Shown here one piece after another: positions 1-11,309 of a stretch of DNA of 64,000 bases. The DNA comes from Rotaria macrura. Its lineage: Eukaryota; Rotifera; Eurotatoria; Philodinida; Philodinidae. Below the pieces are notes generated by a model. The model was given only the letters and a program-made list of their open reading frames with translations. It was not told where the DNA came from and did not search any database. The position numbers and the translations under genes were made by a program. The stretch lies in assembly GCA_900239685.1 (NCBI GenBank), contig OENT01000649.1, forward strand, positions 24,861 through 88,860, written 5' to 3'. Each line of letters starts with the position of its first letter. Position 1 is the first letter of the stretch.

Positions 1-399
1 ATTTTTCATTTGTAACTATACGCCACGACAGTTGGTAAAGGAGGTCAATAGTTCGCATCGATGTTTAATTTTTATTAACTAATTTCTAACGATGTAAACA
101 TATGAACACGATTTTACTTTGTACTCAATGCTTTTCATCAACAAAGCTTTTAGTTTTCATTGTAATATCTCGAAATTAAAAATTTATCGAGTCAATCCAT
201 TCTAATTATATTACTCATCGTGTAATTAGATAATGTTCAAATAAAACTGAAATTCGAAGACTTGACAGATTCTTTCATTAAGATTATAGTGCAGAAAGTA
301 TTTTCAAAAATAAAAAAGATTTCGTTATTGCAGCTGTGTTCTCTCTATAGTTTTTGATTCTATGTTATGGGAAAGTTCATATAGTATTTATTCAATTTG
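1..399. other. 5' flank with possible signal exon
   Basis: No complete gene is visible here. A possible first coding exon for the next gene lies at 102-161 (ATG, then 20 codons ending in a hydrophobic stretch, KLLVFI) followed by a GT donor at 162. An AG at 383-384 would join it in frame to 385, creating a hydrophobic run across the junction that could act as a signal sequence. The acceptor has a weak pyrimidine tract, so this exon is a suggestion only. Confidence 0.3.
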
Positions 400-2051
400 A
401 TGACTTTAGTCGAATATAATGACGATGATACGTTTATGATCGATGAATCACAATCAATTCTCTTACCAACCAATATTTCGAATTCACTAAATCAACAGAC
501 ATCGTTATCTCGAATACGAACAGCTCTTACAACTACTTATACATCGTCAACTCTGATGAACAAAATGACAAATTCGATTGTTTCTCAAAATGCATCGGCT
601 CCGCACTCATCATCCAAAATATTCACGACAAATGAAAACCAAACAATAAATGAAACAAATTATGCGATGTATAGTTATCTAGTTGATCAATTTAATCACT
701 ATCGTACTATTGATATACTTTCTCGTATGAAACATTGTGATTCAAATATGAAACTTCACGAAATATGTGAAACATATTCATTTGATAATAAAAACTATTC
801 ATTAACACGTGAATCAGATGTTGACTTCGAATCGTTACAAAATATCTATGATGCTCTTATAGATCGAGCGATCGTGCAAAAGTTAAATAATTTTTGTTCA
901 ACTGCTCAATGGTGTTTGAATAATTTAACAGAATACAATATTCGCTTTACTATTGATATCTTACGTCAATTTGGACGTTCATTTTGTTCACTCGAGCGAT
1001 GTCATGATCGACTTCAAATGTACGCAAATACATGCTCAACGATATTGCCTCTGGTAGTCATTTAATAAAAACAAAAACGAAAATTCTTCATATTAAAATA
1101 TTCATTCTATTATTTATTTCAATATAGAATGTAAGTAAACCGACATTAGCATTATTGCCCATGCTATGCGATCTATATCGAGAACAACAAAGTTGGAGTC
1201 CATCAACGGAATGCAGAGAACAAATCGTATATCTTCTTCATATTCTCTATGCATACTGGTCACAACTTGAAGTATGACAATGTATTACTTAAAGCTAGAT
1301 TTTACCCTGATCATTTATTTTAAGACATGTTATCATATGATTTCATCTGGTTCTGATAGTTGCACAATTGAATGCTTAACATTCGACGCGATTTTTCATG
1401 AATATGAAAGTCAATGCAAAGTGATTAGTTCATTTTTGACAAGGTTAGTTGAAGAACGACATTTTTTCCGTATCTGAAAATTTATATAATTTTCAATAAT
1501 TGTTCAATAAAAATAGGGTTCCTATTGTCAATTGGTATCGTTTAATTAATTTGCAGCAAACATGTCATCATGAGATAATCGTAACAAAATCTCCGTTGAT
1601 GTCATCGGTAATATCTATACATGTACAAAACCATTTGCTAGTTTGAATGTTTCAGGTAAAGAATTTCGTATCATCGAATCTTATTTGGTATCGAATTCAT
1701 CAACGACCTCTTAATGTGGTCTTATTCATTATTGTCATTATTTCTATTGTGCTTAGTTTTTCTTTATGCTTATATTTTATGTCAATTAATAATCATAATA
1801 CAAATACTCAACATATTAATGATAATTATGAATACACACGAATACCAGAATCCACATTTGAACTTGCTACAACAACTGATTGTAGGTCTTTCTATTAAAG
1901 AATATTACATAATGCTTTTATTAATTTATTCTTAGATTCGAATATGCATGCAACATCAAGTAGAATAACAGATAGTTCATCTCCATTTGATATAAATACT
2001 AGTAGCCGTTCATTAGAACCAGAACATCAACAATTATTGTACATGGAATAA
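400..2051 (+). CDS. Single-pass membrane protein, six exons, unknown function
   Basis: Not recognised. Six exons join in frame with GT-AG introns: 400-1053, 1128-1271, 1325-1443, 1517-1607, 1656-1881 and 1936-2051, giving 449 residues. The first about 340 residues are rich in Ser/Thr, hold many N-glycosylation sequons (NIS, NAS, NQT, NET, NYS, NLT, NVS) and about a dozen cysteines, which suggests an extracellular region. One clear membrane segment spans residues 357-378, followed by a hydrophilic tail of about 70 residues. The ATG at 400 follows an in-frame stop at 382. The protein from this start lacks a signal peptide, so an upstream exon (possibly 102-161) may be missing. Orientation in the membrane is uncertain because positive charges precede the membrane segment. 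An AATAAA lies 58 bases past the stop. Confidence 0.62.
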
Positions 2052-2108
2052 TAGATGACTGTAATGCTTCTCTTTCTCTCTCTCTTATTTCATTTTGTTT
2101 TCTTTTTA

Positions 2109-2114
2109 AATAAA
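2109..2114 (+). terminator. Polyadenylation signal AATAAA
   Basis: Canonical AATAAA 58 bases downstream of the stop of the six-exon membrane-protein gene and in its orientation. It fits the gene's 3' end, although the hexamer is expected often by chance in this AT-rich DNA. Confidence 0.4.
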
Positions 2115-2286
2115 ATAACATGATTATTTCTTTTGTTATCGTTTCCTTGAATTCTCTACGATTGATTTTGATCCTAAGAAACCGATAACTTGACTGAAAC
2201 ATTTGCCTATCTGGAAACATGCCACAATATGTGCGTGTGAGAGTTTTCTGTTCATTCATACAAAAACCATACCCACACACTCACAC

Positions 2287-2430
2287 CAGGGGCTTTACGA
2301 AGCACTCACAGCAGAGAGGAAGGGGATGGAAGGGATGTAATATAGATATAGATTACATTTTCCTATCTTTCGAAGCAAATTTTAAAAGCAGGGGGTAGGC
2401 GTAGTGCCCCCTTCTTTAGGTACACCTCTG
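2287..2430. mobile_element. Candidate hAT-type MITE, degraded
   Basis: A 144-bp GC-richer insert begins CAGGGGCTTTACGAAG and its other end, read in reverse, begins CAGAGGTGTACCTAAAG. These look like degenerate terminal inverted repeats of hAT type. The flanking octamers, actcacac and tctcaagc, agree at five of eight positions, weaker than for the better elements in this window. It has no coding capacity. The composition differs sharply from the AT-rich surroundings. Confidence 0.35.
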
Positions 2431-2737
2431 TCTCAAGCAACTCCGGTAGTGACGAACGTTGTTAACTACAAACTCTGATGATAATCTATGGATTTGTTAA
2501 AAAACTCGTTAGGCGAAATGCCCTTTTAAGTAGAGAATGAATCATTTCTGATCACATATTTTTCGGTCACAAAATGTAGTCGGCAACACAGGAATCGAAG
2601 AAAATGGAATTCGTTGAAAGTAGAGTCGGCGAAAATGGACTAACTGAAAAAAAAAAGAATTAAGTCCTGTTTTTTCCTCATTTGATCGTATTCGATAGGC
2701 TCGTACTATCAAAAGCATAAGAGAGAAGAATTCTACA

Positions 2738-3813
2738 ATGCAAGATTATGTTGATCTTGTTATGAAAGGTATGAATTCCAATAGCAAAATAATGTTTGGA
2801 CGAAGAAAATCCACGCTCATTTATGAAGAAAAAGATCTTATCTATTCCTCAATTTTACATGAATAATGAAGACTAATATCTTTATGGCTTAAAAAGCAAT
2901 CTTCTCTCGCAAATATTCAGATTTCATGGAAGTTCCAGGATATATTCGAGCTTTAAACGGTAGAGGGACACAGATCAAACATTTAGCATTGCATTGTGTA
3001 AGTCTTCATGTTGTAGGTTGAAATATTTTTGTTTGAAATACATGATATGGTAGACCATTTCTATCCTACCGACAAAAGGTCAATAAATCTAAAAGTAAAA
3101 GTTTGGCACTGTTAATACGACAGTACTCTTTTTCTCATGACAGAATATCATATCAATTAAATATGGAAGCACAGTTCTTTTCTACATATTGGGACGATTA
3201 CAAGAAAAACAAGAATGGATTGAGTAGAACTAAACAAAAATATTTTTAACGTAAAAAATGAGCAATCAAAAAGGAAACAAAAGAACAGGAAAAGATTCTC
3301 TACGATATTTGAAAATGAGAACGATTTTGACGAACGGAGAAGTACAAAAATGTCGAAGTTGGTGTCATTGACGGAGGATAGTATATTTGATTTCATTGTA
3401 CTGTAGAGTCAGATTAGTTTTTATCATTTTCACGAAGATGAACTTCTTCAAAGGTGAAAGTCTTCATTCATTATTTTTTCAAGCATACTCATTTTATCTG
3501 TAAGTCTTCAGGTAAGTTCCTCGAAATTTTCGTATTCGAATGAATACATAGATAATTTATTTAATATAAAATGCATTTGTGTAGAGAACACTCTGTAGTA
3601 GTGTCCAGTATTAATTTGATCCAATCCTATGTTGAGCAAGTATGCAAGAAAAACAAACTATGGCATCAATGGATTGAAAGTGTAAGATTTCATTCAATAA
3701 AATTGATCTTCTTTCATGAAAGATTGAAGAACATTCGACGATTTCTTTCATATACATTACACGTAGATTTACATAGTGCAATTAAAATGAAAACAAACTC
3801 TTTTGATTTCTGA
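2738..3813 (+). pseudogene. Unrecognised coding-like exons, probably decayed
   Basis: No family was recognised. An ATG at 2738 opens a short exon (MQDYVDLVMK) that can be spliced to an exon ending in a GTAAGT donor near 2998-3003. That exon contains EVPGYIRALNGRGTQIKHL. A further open stretch follows a cag acceptor near 3144 (KYGSTVLFYILGRLQEKQEW). Immediately after it the frame is lost, and coding-like sequence resumes in another frame to about 3405 (KRFSTIFENENDFDERRS). Another open block covers 3571-3813 and contains SYVEQVCKKNKLWHQWIESV. The amino-acid composition looks like real protein, but a frameshift near 3225 and missing splice links suggest a pseudogene or a gene with sequence errors. 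Confidence 0.35.
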
Positions 3814-4122
3814 AGGCTGACTTTACGTGGTGTCAACTTCTACATTGAAAGATGCTATAGTATAAAGCACACTTGAAAAATTATGCATTCTCTTTGTATT
3901 GTTTGGCCAACAAAGAATTCAAAAAAATTTTTCTTTCCATTTTATTCGTCTGCAAATACTCGCAGGGTGAAGAAAAGAAAAAAAATAAGAGTGAGTTTCT
4001 TAGTTACGATTTTGTATTGATAAGCAATCGTTTTCATCATCAGCAGCAGAAGATTGTTCTTTGTTTAATAAGATTAGCAACAGTTATTAATGATGGTAGT
4101 TCTTTTTTTATTGTAGATTTAA
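3814..4122. other. Upstream region of the TIR gene, splice acceptor near its end
   Basis: No gene seen. A pyrimidine-rich tract ending ttgtag lies six bases before the ATG of the TIR gene at 4123. It could be the acceptor of a 5'UTR intron or a spliced-leader trans-splice site. Confidence 0.4.
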
Positions 4123-6608
4123 ATGGCGACGGATAACAATTTAAGTGCCTTAGTGTCAGAACTAAAAGAAATTGAAAAATCAAAAGATTACAAAAAACTT
4201 GGCGATACACAAGATCGTCGTTTTCGTGTAAAGATTGGTGAAATTCTGACAAAATGGACGTCAAACGATCGGTTAACAACTGAAGAAAAAAACTTTATTG
4301 GTTTATATTCAAAAATTCAAATAAATTTAGCGAAGGATTATTTTTTCGATGCATCATCCACAATAAATAATGAAGATCTTATTAGTTTACTTAGGCGATC
4401 TTTATTTCAACTGCAAGAAATGAAAAATTTGGCAGAAGCAGTCGATTTTATTTATAACAATGAACCATCGAATGATAGAATAAATGAAGAAGATGAAATG
4501 TTCATTTATCTCATGCGTATGCTCGATGCCCGTTCATTGTTGTATCGTATTGTTTGGAAGTATCCTGAAGTACCACCACAAGATCCCAATAATCAAATTT
4601 GTTCATGTCTTCATCATCGTCATGCCAAAGATTATTTATATGACATGAAATCAAATATAAATAATACAAATGAAAATGTACATGTGAGTTATCGTCATCA
4701 ATTTTTCATTGGATGTTGTACATATGCGAGCGCATCACTTGATACGAACAAAAAGCTTTTAGAAGATGATTCTCATAAAAAATATATTTGTTTACTTGCA
4801 AAGTATGTTCGTATTGTGTTAAGGATAACAAATTTTGAAAAAAATGAATCGCTTGTTTATTGTCTTCGTGGTGTTCTTGCTTTGCTTAATAACTGTGTTC
4901 CAAAAGATAAATGGATGAATATTATATATGAAGCGTTAGCAAATCCCAGCGATGATCATGCACAACAAGAAAATCCGTTTAATCGTGATCTATTTTCGTT
5001 GATTATTGATCGGTTATTGGGATCAAAACATCTTCAACGAGAAGTAAAAAAATCCAATGCAAATGATTGTGTATCATTGGTTGATATAGCACTTGTGTTT
5101 CTTAATAAATGGGATGATACATCAAATGATTTGAATGATGATGATAACGAAACCAATTCTTCATCTCAAAAGAAACCTGATAAAATTCTTCGTCTCTTGT
5201 GTTCGATGACAGATTCAGGTGAAAAATTAAATGTAAATCAAAAAATAATCCCTTATATTGATGCGAAGTATGAACGAATACGCTTAATGGCTGTGGTAAC
5301 CTTATGTAGTATGATGGATAATCGAGATTTTGAAATTTTACAAACACAAAAAACAGCAATGGCCCATGATATAGGAAAACTTATATTCGAGTTTATAGAT
5401 CGAGCATTTTCTCATAGAACCAATGAGTACAAAGGCATATCATTTGAACGCCTTCTTGTCTATTTAATTCGGTTTCTCGAACAAGATTTTGTTAAGAAAA
5501 CTACTATCGCCTACGTACCACGGATAGTTTTTTATATAAAACAACGACATGTCGCAGCACTTAAAGTTCTTAGTAAAATTTCTTCATCACCTGATTTGAA
5601 AGAAGATTTAAGAAAAATTCCTGAATTAAAAGAATTATTAGAAAATGAAGCAAGTATATTATTAGACGCTGATCCAAGAATGAAGAAAATCATCGAACTA
5701 GTTCGTGAAAGTCTTGCACCAGAAACAGAATCTCCAAGTAAGAAATATCATGTTCTTGTCTCTTTTTTGTAAGTCTAAGTATTGCTGATAATTTTTTCTT
5801 CATAGCACACATCGTCAATGGTGAACGACAAGCATTTATTTCCTATTCTCATCATAACAAAGATGCATGCAAGAAATTTCATGAAAGATTAGAACAAAGT
5901 AAACTTTTTTCACATATTTGGATCGATCGGGTTGAAATGAAAGATGATATGATTGAAACAATAACAGCTGGTATTTCCGCATCGCAAGTTGTTTTTGTTC
6001 TTCTTAGTGATGAGTATTGCAAATCAGATTATTGTCGACGTGAATGGCAATTCGCTTTGAAAAAAAAGAAAAAAGTTTACCCGCTCATTGTTCAAAAAGA
6101 TTTTGACAGAGATGCGTACGATTGGGTTGTATTCAATATTAGTGAAACTCGTTTTTATAAACTTGCTAGCAATGATGAACTAGAAAAATTAATTGCTGAT
6201 CTAAGTACAAAAAAAGATGGGAAAAAGCAAATAGTGAACACAGTAACAGTTGATTTAGAAGCATCAGCAACAGCATCAATATTAATGAACAAAAGTTCAG
6301 ATTGGAAGAAAAAATCAATAAAAAAATGGATATCCCAAGATGTGTACAATTGGTGTCAAGAGATGAATCTCCAGAAATGGTGTCAACCATTAAGCAATTA
6401 CGATGGTCCAAGTTTACTTGAATTAGGTAGAATTTTAGAAGTTGATACCAATCTACAGTTGTTTGTCAATAATAATGGCATACATTTAACTGATGTGATT
6501 CTATTTAAATGTGAACTTCATAAATTATTATCAAAAACGAGAGCACCAAGCAAAACAACACATAAAAAGAGTCACACATGTCATTCTGCACATTTATCAA
6601 CTAAATAA
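4123..6608 (+). CDS. Helical repeat, TIR and SAM-like domain protein
   Basis: Two exons, 4123-5737 and 5806-6608, split a codon across a 68-bp intron and encode 805 residues. Residues 1-530 are leucine-rich and helical, resembling armadillo/HEAT repeats. Residues about 547-675 form a TIR domain: it opens AFISYSHHNKD, has a core strand VVFVLLSDEYC and the helix motif CRREW, whose Glu618 aligns with the catalytic glutamate of NAD-cleaving TIR domains. Residues 709-782 (WISQDVYNWCQEMNLQKW) resemble a SAM domain. SARM1 proteins have these modules in the order ARM, SAM, SAM, TIR, so here the SAM-like unit follows the TIR. NAD hydrolase or immune-adaptor activity is inferred from the family. It is cytosolic by prediction, with no signal peptide or membrane segment. 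It converges with the glutathione peroxidase gene, the two stops being 93 bases apart. Confidence 0.85.
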
Positions 6609-6657
6609 TATATTATTGATGTTTGACTTATTTTACTTTCTTTTTTTAAGAGTATGT

Positions 6658-6663
6658 AATAAA
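6658..6663 (+). terminator. Polyadenylation signal AATAAA
   Basis: AATAAA about 50 bases past the stop of the TIR gene and just before the convergent glutathione peroxidase stop. Position and orientation suit the TIR transcript. Confidence 0.5.
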
Positions 6664-6701
6664 AAGTTAAGAAAACAGTGAAATGACATTATCAAGTTCA
6701 A

Positions 6702-7427
6702 TTAAAGAATTGATTCAATTCCTTTTGTTATTTCTTCATCCAATGGTTTAACTCGACTATTCCAAGCAGCGACAAGATGACCTTGTCGATCGATAAGATA
6801 TTTATGAAAATTCCATTGAGGTAATACATCTTTACCACCAGCATCAATAATCCATTGAAAGATTTCAGTTGGTTTATCTTTATCTTGTTTGTTTGTCAAT
6901 GGAAATGTTGTTTTGAATTTACTTTCATATAATGAACAAACTTGTGGTTCATCGCCAGGTTCTTGCTTACCGAAGTTATTACAAGGTACACCCTAAGAAG
7001 AGAAAAAAACTTCATTTAGTTCATCTATGTGAAATTGTCAGACAATTTTGAAATTTGAAGTAAAGAAAATAGAAAAATCAACTCGTACCAGTACAGAAAA
7101 ACTTCGATCTTTATATTTATCGTGCAGTTCTTGTAAGGTATGTAATTGAGGTGTATATCCACATTCGCTAGCTGTATTAACAAGTAAAATAGCTTTGCCA
7201 CGTAATTGATTCATATCGAATGGTTGACCTTTGATATCTGTAAATTGTCGGTCAAAAAATGAAGGTCTACTAGTAGGATCATTAATATGTGTTTGACGAG
7301 CAGAAAAGAGTGATTTGCCAAATTGAAGTATGCTAGCCATATGGTCGCGTCCCTTTGAATTTAATATAAATGCACTAGCTAAAATGAAAATGGAGAAGAC
7401 GACTATGTGACTTGTTTTGAAGGACAT
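6702..7427 (-). CDS. Glutathione peroxidase, Cys type, with one-base frameshift
   Basis: Exons read on the minus strand are 7427-7089 and 6993-6702, joined across a 95-bp intron in phase 0. The product reduces hydrogen or lipid peroxides using thioredoxin or glutathione. Residues 5-22 are hydrophobic and look like a signal anchor or signal peptide. The catalytic motif is NTASECGYT with Cys89 in place of selenocysteine. Exon 2 continues with PCNNFGKQE, then PGDEPQ in a different frame, then WNFHKYLID, which supplies the conserved Trp and Asn. The frame change comes from one extra T in the plus strand near 6960-6962: the conserved GKQEPG motif is split between two frames. This is either a sequencing/assembly error or a recent inactivating indel. 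Family identity is certain; function of this allele is not. Confidence 0.85.
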
Positions 7428-8690
7428 TAGTCTTATTTGTTATATAGAGAAAAAAAGACAACGAGAGTAAGCAACAGAAAACGATTATATAACATCGACG
7501 TATGAAATAACGCTACAGCAATGACATTGCAAAAATCTTTGCACTGTCATTCATTCAAAAAAGAAAGTACTTAGGTTAGAGAGAGAGAGACTAGCTAGAA
7601 GAACTTTGATTGGATAATTAATACAAATCTTTCAGATGGCGTTAGCTATCAATAATATAGGCCACGTTTTCGTAAAATGAAATCTATAGATTTTAAATCA
7701 GCAAGCCATTATTTGTAGAGTATGATTAATAACAGATACTAATCGTTTCAAATCTTTCATCAAGTATCGAAAGTCATCAAATAATTTCAGCTATCTATAT
7801 TCATCTACAATGATCATCAACTTCTTAGATTTTGATAGTAATAACTTCAAGTGAGTATAACTTTTCGACATCATTCAATAAATGATTCAATTCTAAAGCA
7901 AAAATTATCTTAGAAAGATGAAAACGAAAAAATGTTCCAACGTTTGTACTGGTTTTTCTTACTCTTATTTACTAATCGGGTAAGTATGGCAAACAGTCCA
8001 TGCTTGACGAAGAAGCCAAACGCTACCTCTAGTTTTAATGATTCTCATCAACATAAAATACTATTGAATAGTTCATTGTTACACGAATCAGACTCTCTCA
8101 CTGTTGTTGTCCTCATTATTGTAATTGATAGTCGTAGCTAGATCGAACCTACTGTTGAATTCAACACATAAAACAAAGAGAAAATTTTCTTTATAGTATG
8201 AAGTATTTACTAATGTGTCATTGGAAAAACTCAGTGAATATAACAGAATATTTTTTACTTTCATGACTCCTGCTATTTGTGCAGCATATGTTTTATTTAT
8301 CGCACATAAAAATTAAAGTTTATTTTGATTACATGCTCCATCCAATAATTAAATGTTAAGTGCCTCTCATTATTATTAATTGGGAAAAAATTCTAAGTCA
8401 CTCATATGCTTACTAAGATTTTTAATTCATAGCGATATATCTAACAAAATATCAAAAAATAGCCTATCAGGATTCTTCACATTTATTAAATGCTTGCGGA
8501 TGTTCCCATCAGAAAGCTGATTGTTGACCAAATTCGATATTTTCCTTTATATTATAAATTATGTTTTGTCACAGTGTCATGTGATTGATAGAATACTGTT
8601 TATAGTTACTGAACAGCTATACCTTAAAATTTACATGTTTTTTTCCTACTGCTTGATGCAGAACTGGTAGAATACGAAGTACAATTTTAT
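7428..8690. other. Spacer with one possible small secreted peptide
   Basis: No firm gene. At 7932-8141 (+) a 69-codon frame starts with a convincing signal-like segment (YWFFLLLFTN) and ends with a second hydrophobic stretch. A GTAAGT donor lies inside it at 7980, so it may instead be a first exon whose partner I could not find. The rest is AT-rich with a short GA run near 7580. Confidence 0.25.
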
Positions 8691-9114
8691 TCATGTGAAC
8701 CCATTAGGTGACCATGATAATAATAATAATATGCTTGATTTGATGTTTCTTATAAGAAGATTGCAGATTTTGAAAACCTCTCACATCCGATCAACTATTC
8801 GTAATAGCCATGATGAGCTGCAATCATTCTATTCGATTTCGTTTAATTTTAAAAGGGAATTCAAAGAATTCTTTGCATTTTATACTAGCTGGAAAAGATA
8901 TCGGTTATTACTTCACTCAAATAAAAATAGTTCCGATCTTACAATAAAATACCACATTAAATTGAATGCATCGTTCGATCATAGACATGATAGGAAAATA
9001 CCGATTTGGAAAAGAGAGCTGATCCTCTTTCGATGAGATATCACTTACTTTAGTCATAATAGTCTGATTGCATTTCATTAACTAGTATACAACACTGAAT
9101 ATTCAGTTTCTCAT

Positions 9115-10417
9115 AGGCTACCGAGATAAAAAGCATTTGGTTAGATTATCTCATTCTGAGAGAAGAATCACTCATGATGACTATGATCTATTTGAGCGTC
9201 TTCTTGAATTAATTCTATTTGAAAGACATAAAATCTTTCGAAAAGCAGCTTCTCTTTATTTATTTGTGAGTTGCAATACAATTCATTAACAGAGTAACTA
9301 TTGCTTGAACTTGCTGGTCGAATGTAAATTAGTATCAAAACATATGTACTGACTATGGGAAACTTGTTAATGTTCGAAAATGAGTAGCATGAACTCAAGC
9401 GACTATCCTGTAAAATCTTCTTTTATTGAATGGATGACGAAAATGAAAATAATTTCTCGCAGTAAATACAACAAAGTAATGAAGTAATTAGATTACAAGT
9501 GCTTGGCCTTCCCTATTTACTGACAAACGAGGAAATAGATGCTATGAGTAATGAGCGGTGAACTGAAAACTGATCGAAGTCGTCGCACTGAAAGCAATCC
9601 ATCAGTGAAAGTAATCTATGAGTCAAACGAATTGACTTGTATCACGAAGATTCATGAGACAGTCCCAGATACATCATCATTGGATATGTCTTTTAAATGA
9701 AAAAAATTAATTTAACCTTACTAATAATATGACTCGAAGGATGTTAGTGACTCATGCTTCTCTTGATATTCAACAGAGTGTCACCGGCTGATCAAACTGC
9801 ATCAGCACAAATATAGAAATGATACGTAAATCAAATACCACAATAATTAGTAAGAAAGAGTGCTTGTATAGTACACATGAAATGCATTGTGCTAATCAAA
9901 AGAAACAGTTTCAAACAGCTGAGCAGTTTAGTGAAGATCAACAAAAAAAGAAATGCCCTCTTACGCAGTTATGGTAAAGTGTGACATCAAGCCTATGAAC
10001 TTCGCTTTCAAAGATTCGAGGTAACTTGAATAAATGGTTCACTCAATGAAGAAGGCCATTGCTTGAATCGTCTCGCTCGGAAGAAGAAACTAACCTAATT
10101 ATTACATATAGACAAGTAGGTATGTTGTATTCGTCGATGATCATTGCATCAAGTATAAGACAAACGGCGCTAACGCCGAATTTGGCAGCCAATCTCTGAT
10201 GAGACAGGTTTACAAAATAACTGACCGATAAATTGTGTCAGTTGGTGATGATGAATTTCAAGATAAGAGTGGTTGTTTTTTAAACTATGGCACATCTTTT
10301 TCATACATACAGGCTTCGAGGAAATTTTTACATATATATCTGTTCATCTGCAAACGATACACGAAAAGCTTGGACTTAGTCGACGAATCAAAACATTTCA
10401 CTTTGTTTCTCGGCTAG
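9115..10417 (+). pseudogene. Scattered coding-like relics
   Basis: Several short open stretches look like exons but do not join. At about 9115-9264 a frame contains GYRDKKHLVRLSHSERR and FERHKIFRKAASLYLF and ends at a gtgagt donor. At about 9470-9560 another contains VIRLQVLGLPYLLTNEEIDA, faintly like the RNP2 strand of an RRM. Near 9890-9975 a third contains KKKCPLTQLW, sharing CPLT with the B-box-like gene at 39-40.6 kb. Stops separate them. The simplest reading is a decayed gene or genes; no family is firmly assigned. Confidence 0.25.
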
Positions 10418-11309
10418 TTTCTAACTGATTCATAAATAAAAGAAAAGAAAGAGTATCAGAAACTTTGATATTTTTCAATGCTATTATTTTGCTTTCATTG
10501 CATTGCTGCTTGTAGCAAAATAATAAGGACTTGTCTACTCTTGAAAAATGATCGATTGACTGTGAAAAATGAATCGTGCACTGAGATGCCCACATTATTC
10601 TTTGCTTAATTTTAATTCTTTGTCTTCTGATTTGAAACGCTTCGATTTTTGCACTATTTCTTTCAACGATAACTAGTATTTTACTCCGTGAAGTTCTCTT
10701 CTGATAATCATCGGATTGTGTGCACCGGTGATATACTTCTATAGATATAGTTCTGTCTGACGGATAGACTTTGTAAAACTATTCATTTTGAAAAGTCAAA
10801 AGAATAAAACACTCGGTTGTTGACTGTTTCTCAGTAACCCATATGAAAAAGATATGAACAAGGAGATTTTCGATATCAATATATGGTTAGGAATAAATCA
10901 TTATGAAGTAGTCTTACTGGATGAAAATATGAACTTGATATTGACAAGAGGTAGAATCATGATTGTCCGTGTAATAATCAAATGGGCACGTGTCACTCCA
11001 TATCTACAGACTGAAGAGATTAGCGAAAGAAGAAGAAGAAAATTTCTATAGAACCATATCATGGCCTAACACGAAAGGGATAAGACAAAATTCACGATGA
11101 GCCAGTTGCAAATATTAATTTATTGTCTTTCAGTGAAATACGCTCGTAGTTCTTCTAGAATCGTTACAGTAAGTGAATCATACAAAGGAATCGAACAGAA
11201 ATACATTTCTAGAACTCTTGTTACATGAAAAACCGGTGACTCTAATCTCAAGAGTTTTCCGAACAAAAAAATTTGATCATTCAATGGAAAAGTGTTTGAA
11301 TTCATTGAA
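10418..11309. other. AT-rich spacer
   Basis: No gene seen. Short frames here have no recognisable motifs and no convincing splice partners. Confidence 0.4.

Noticed and set aside
6900..6993. Explaining the glutathione peroxidase frame change by a 31-base intron starting at ggtaag
   Set aside because: It would remove the conserved QEPG motif and the intron would be shorter than any other here; a one-base indel is simpler.
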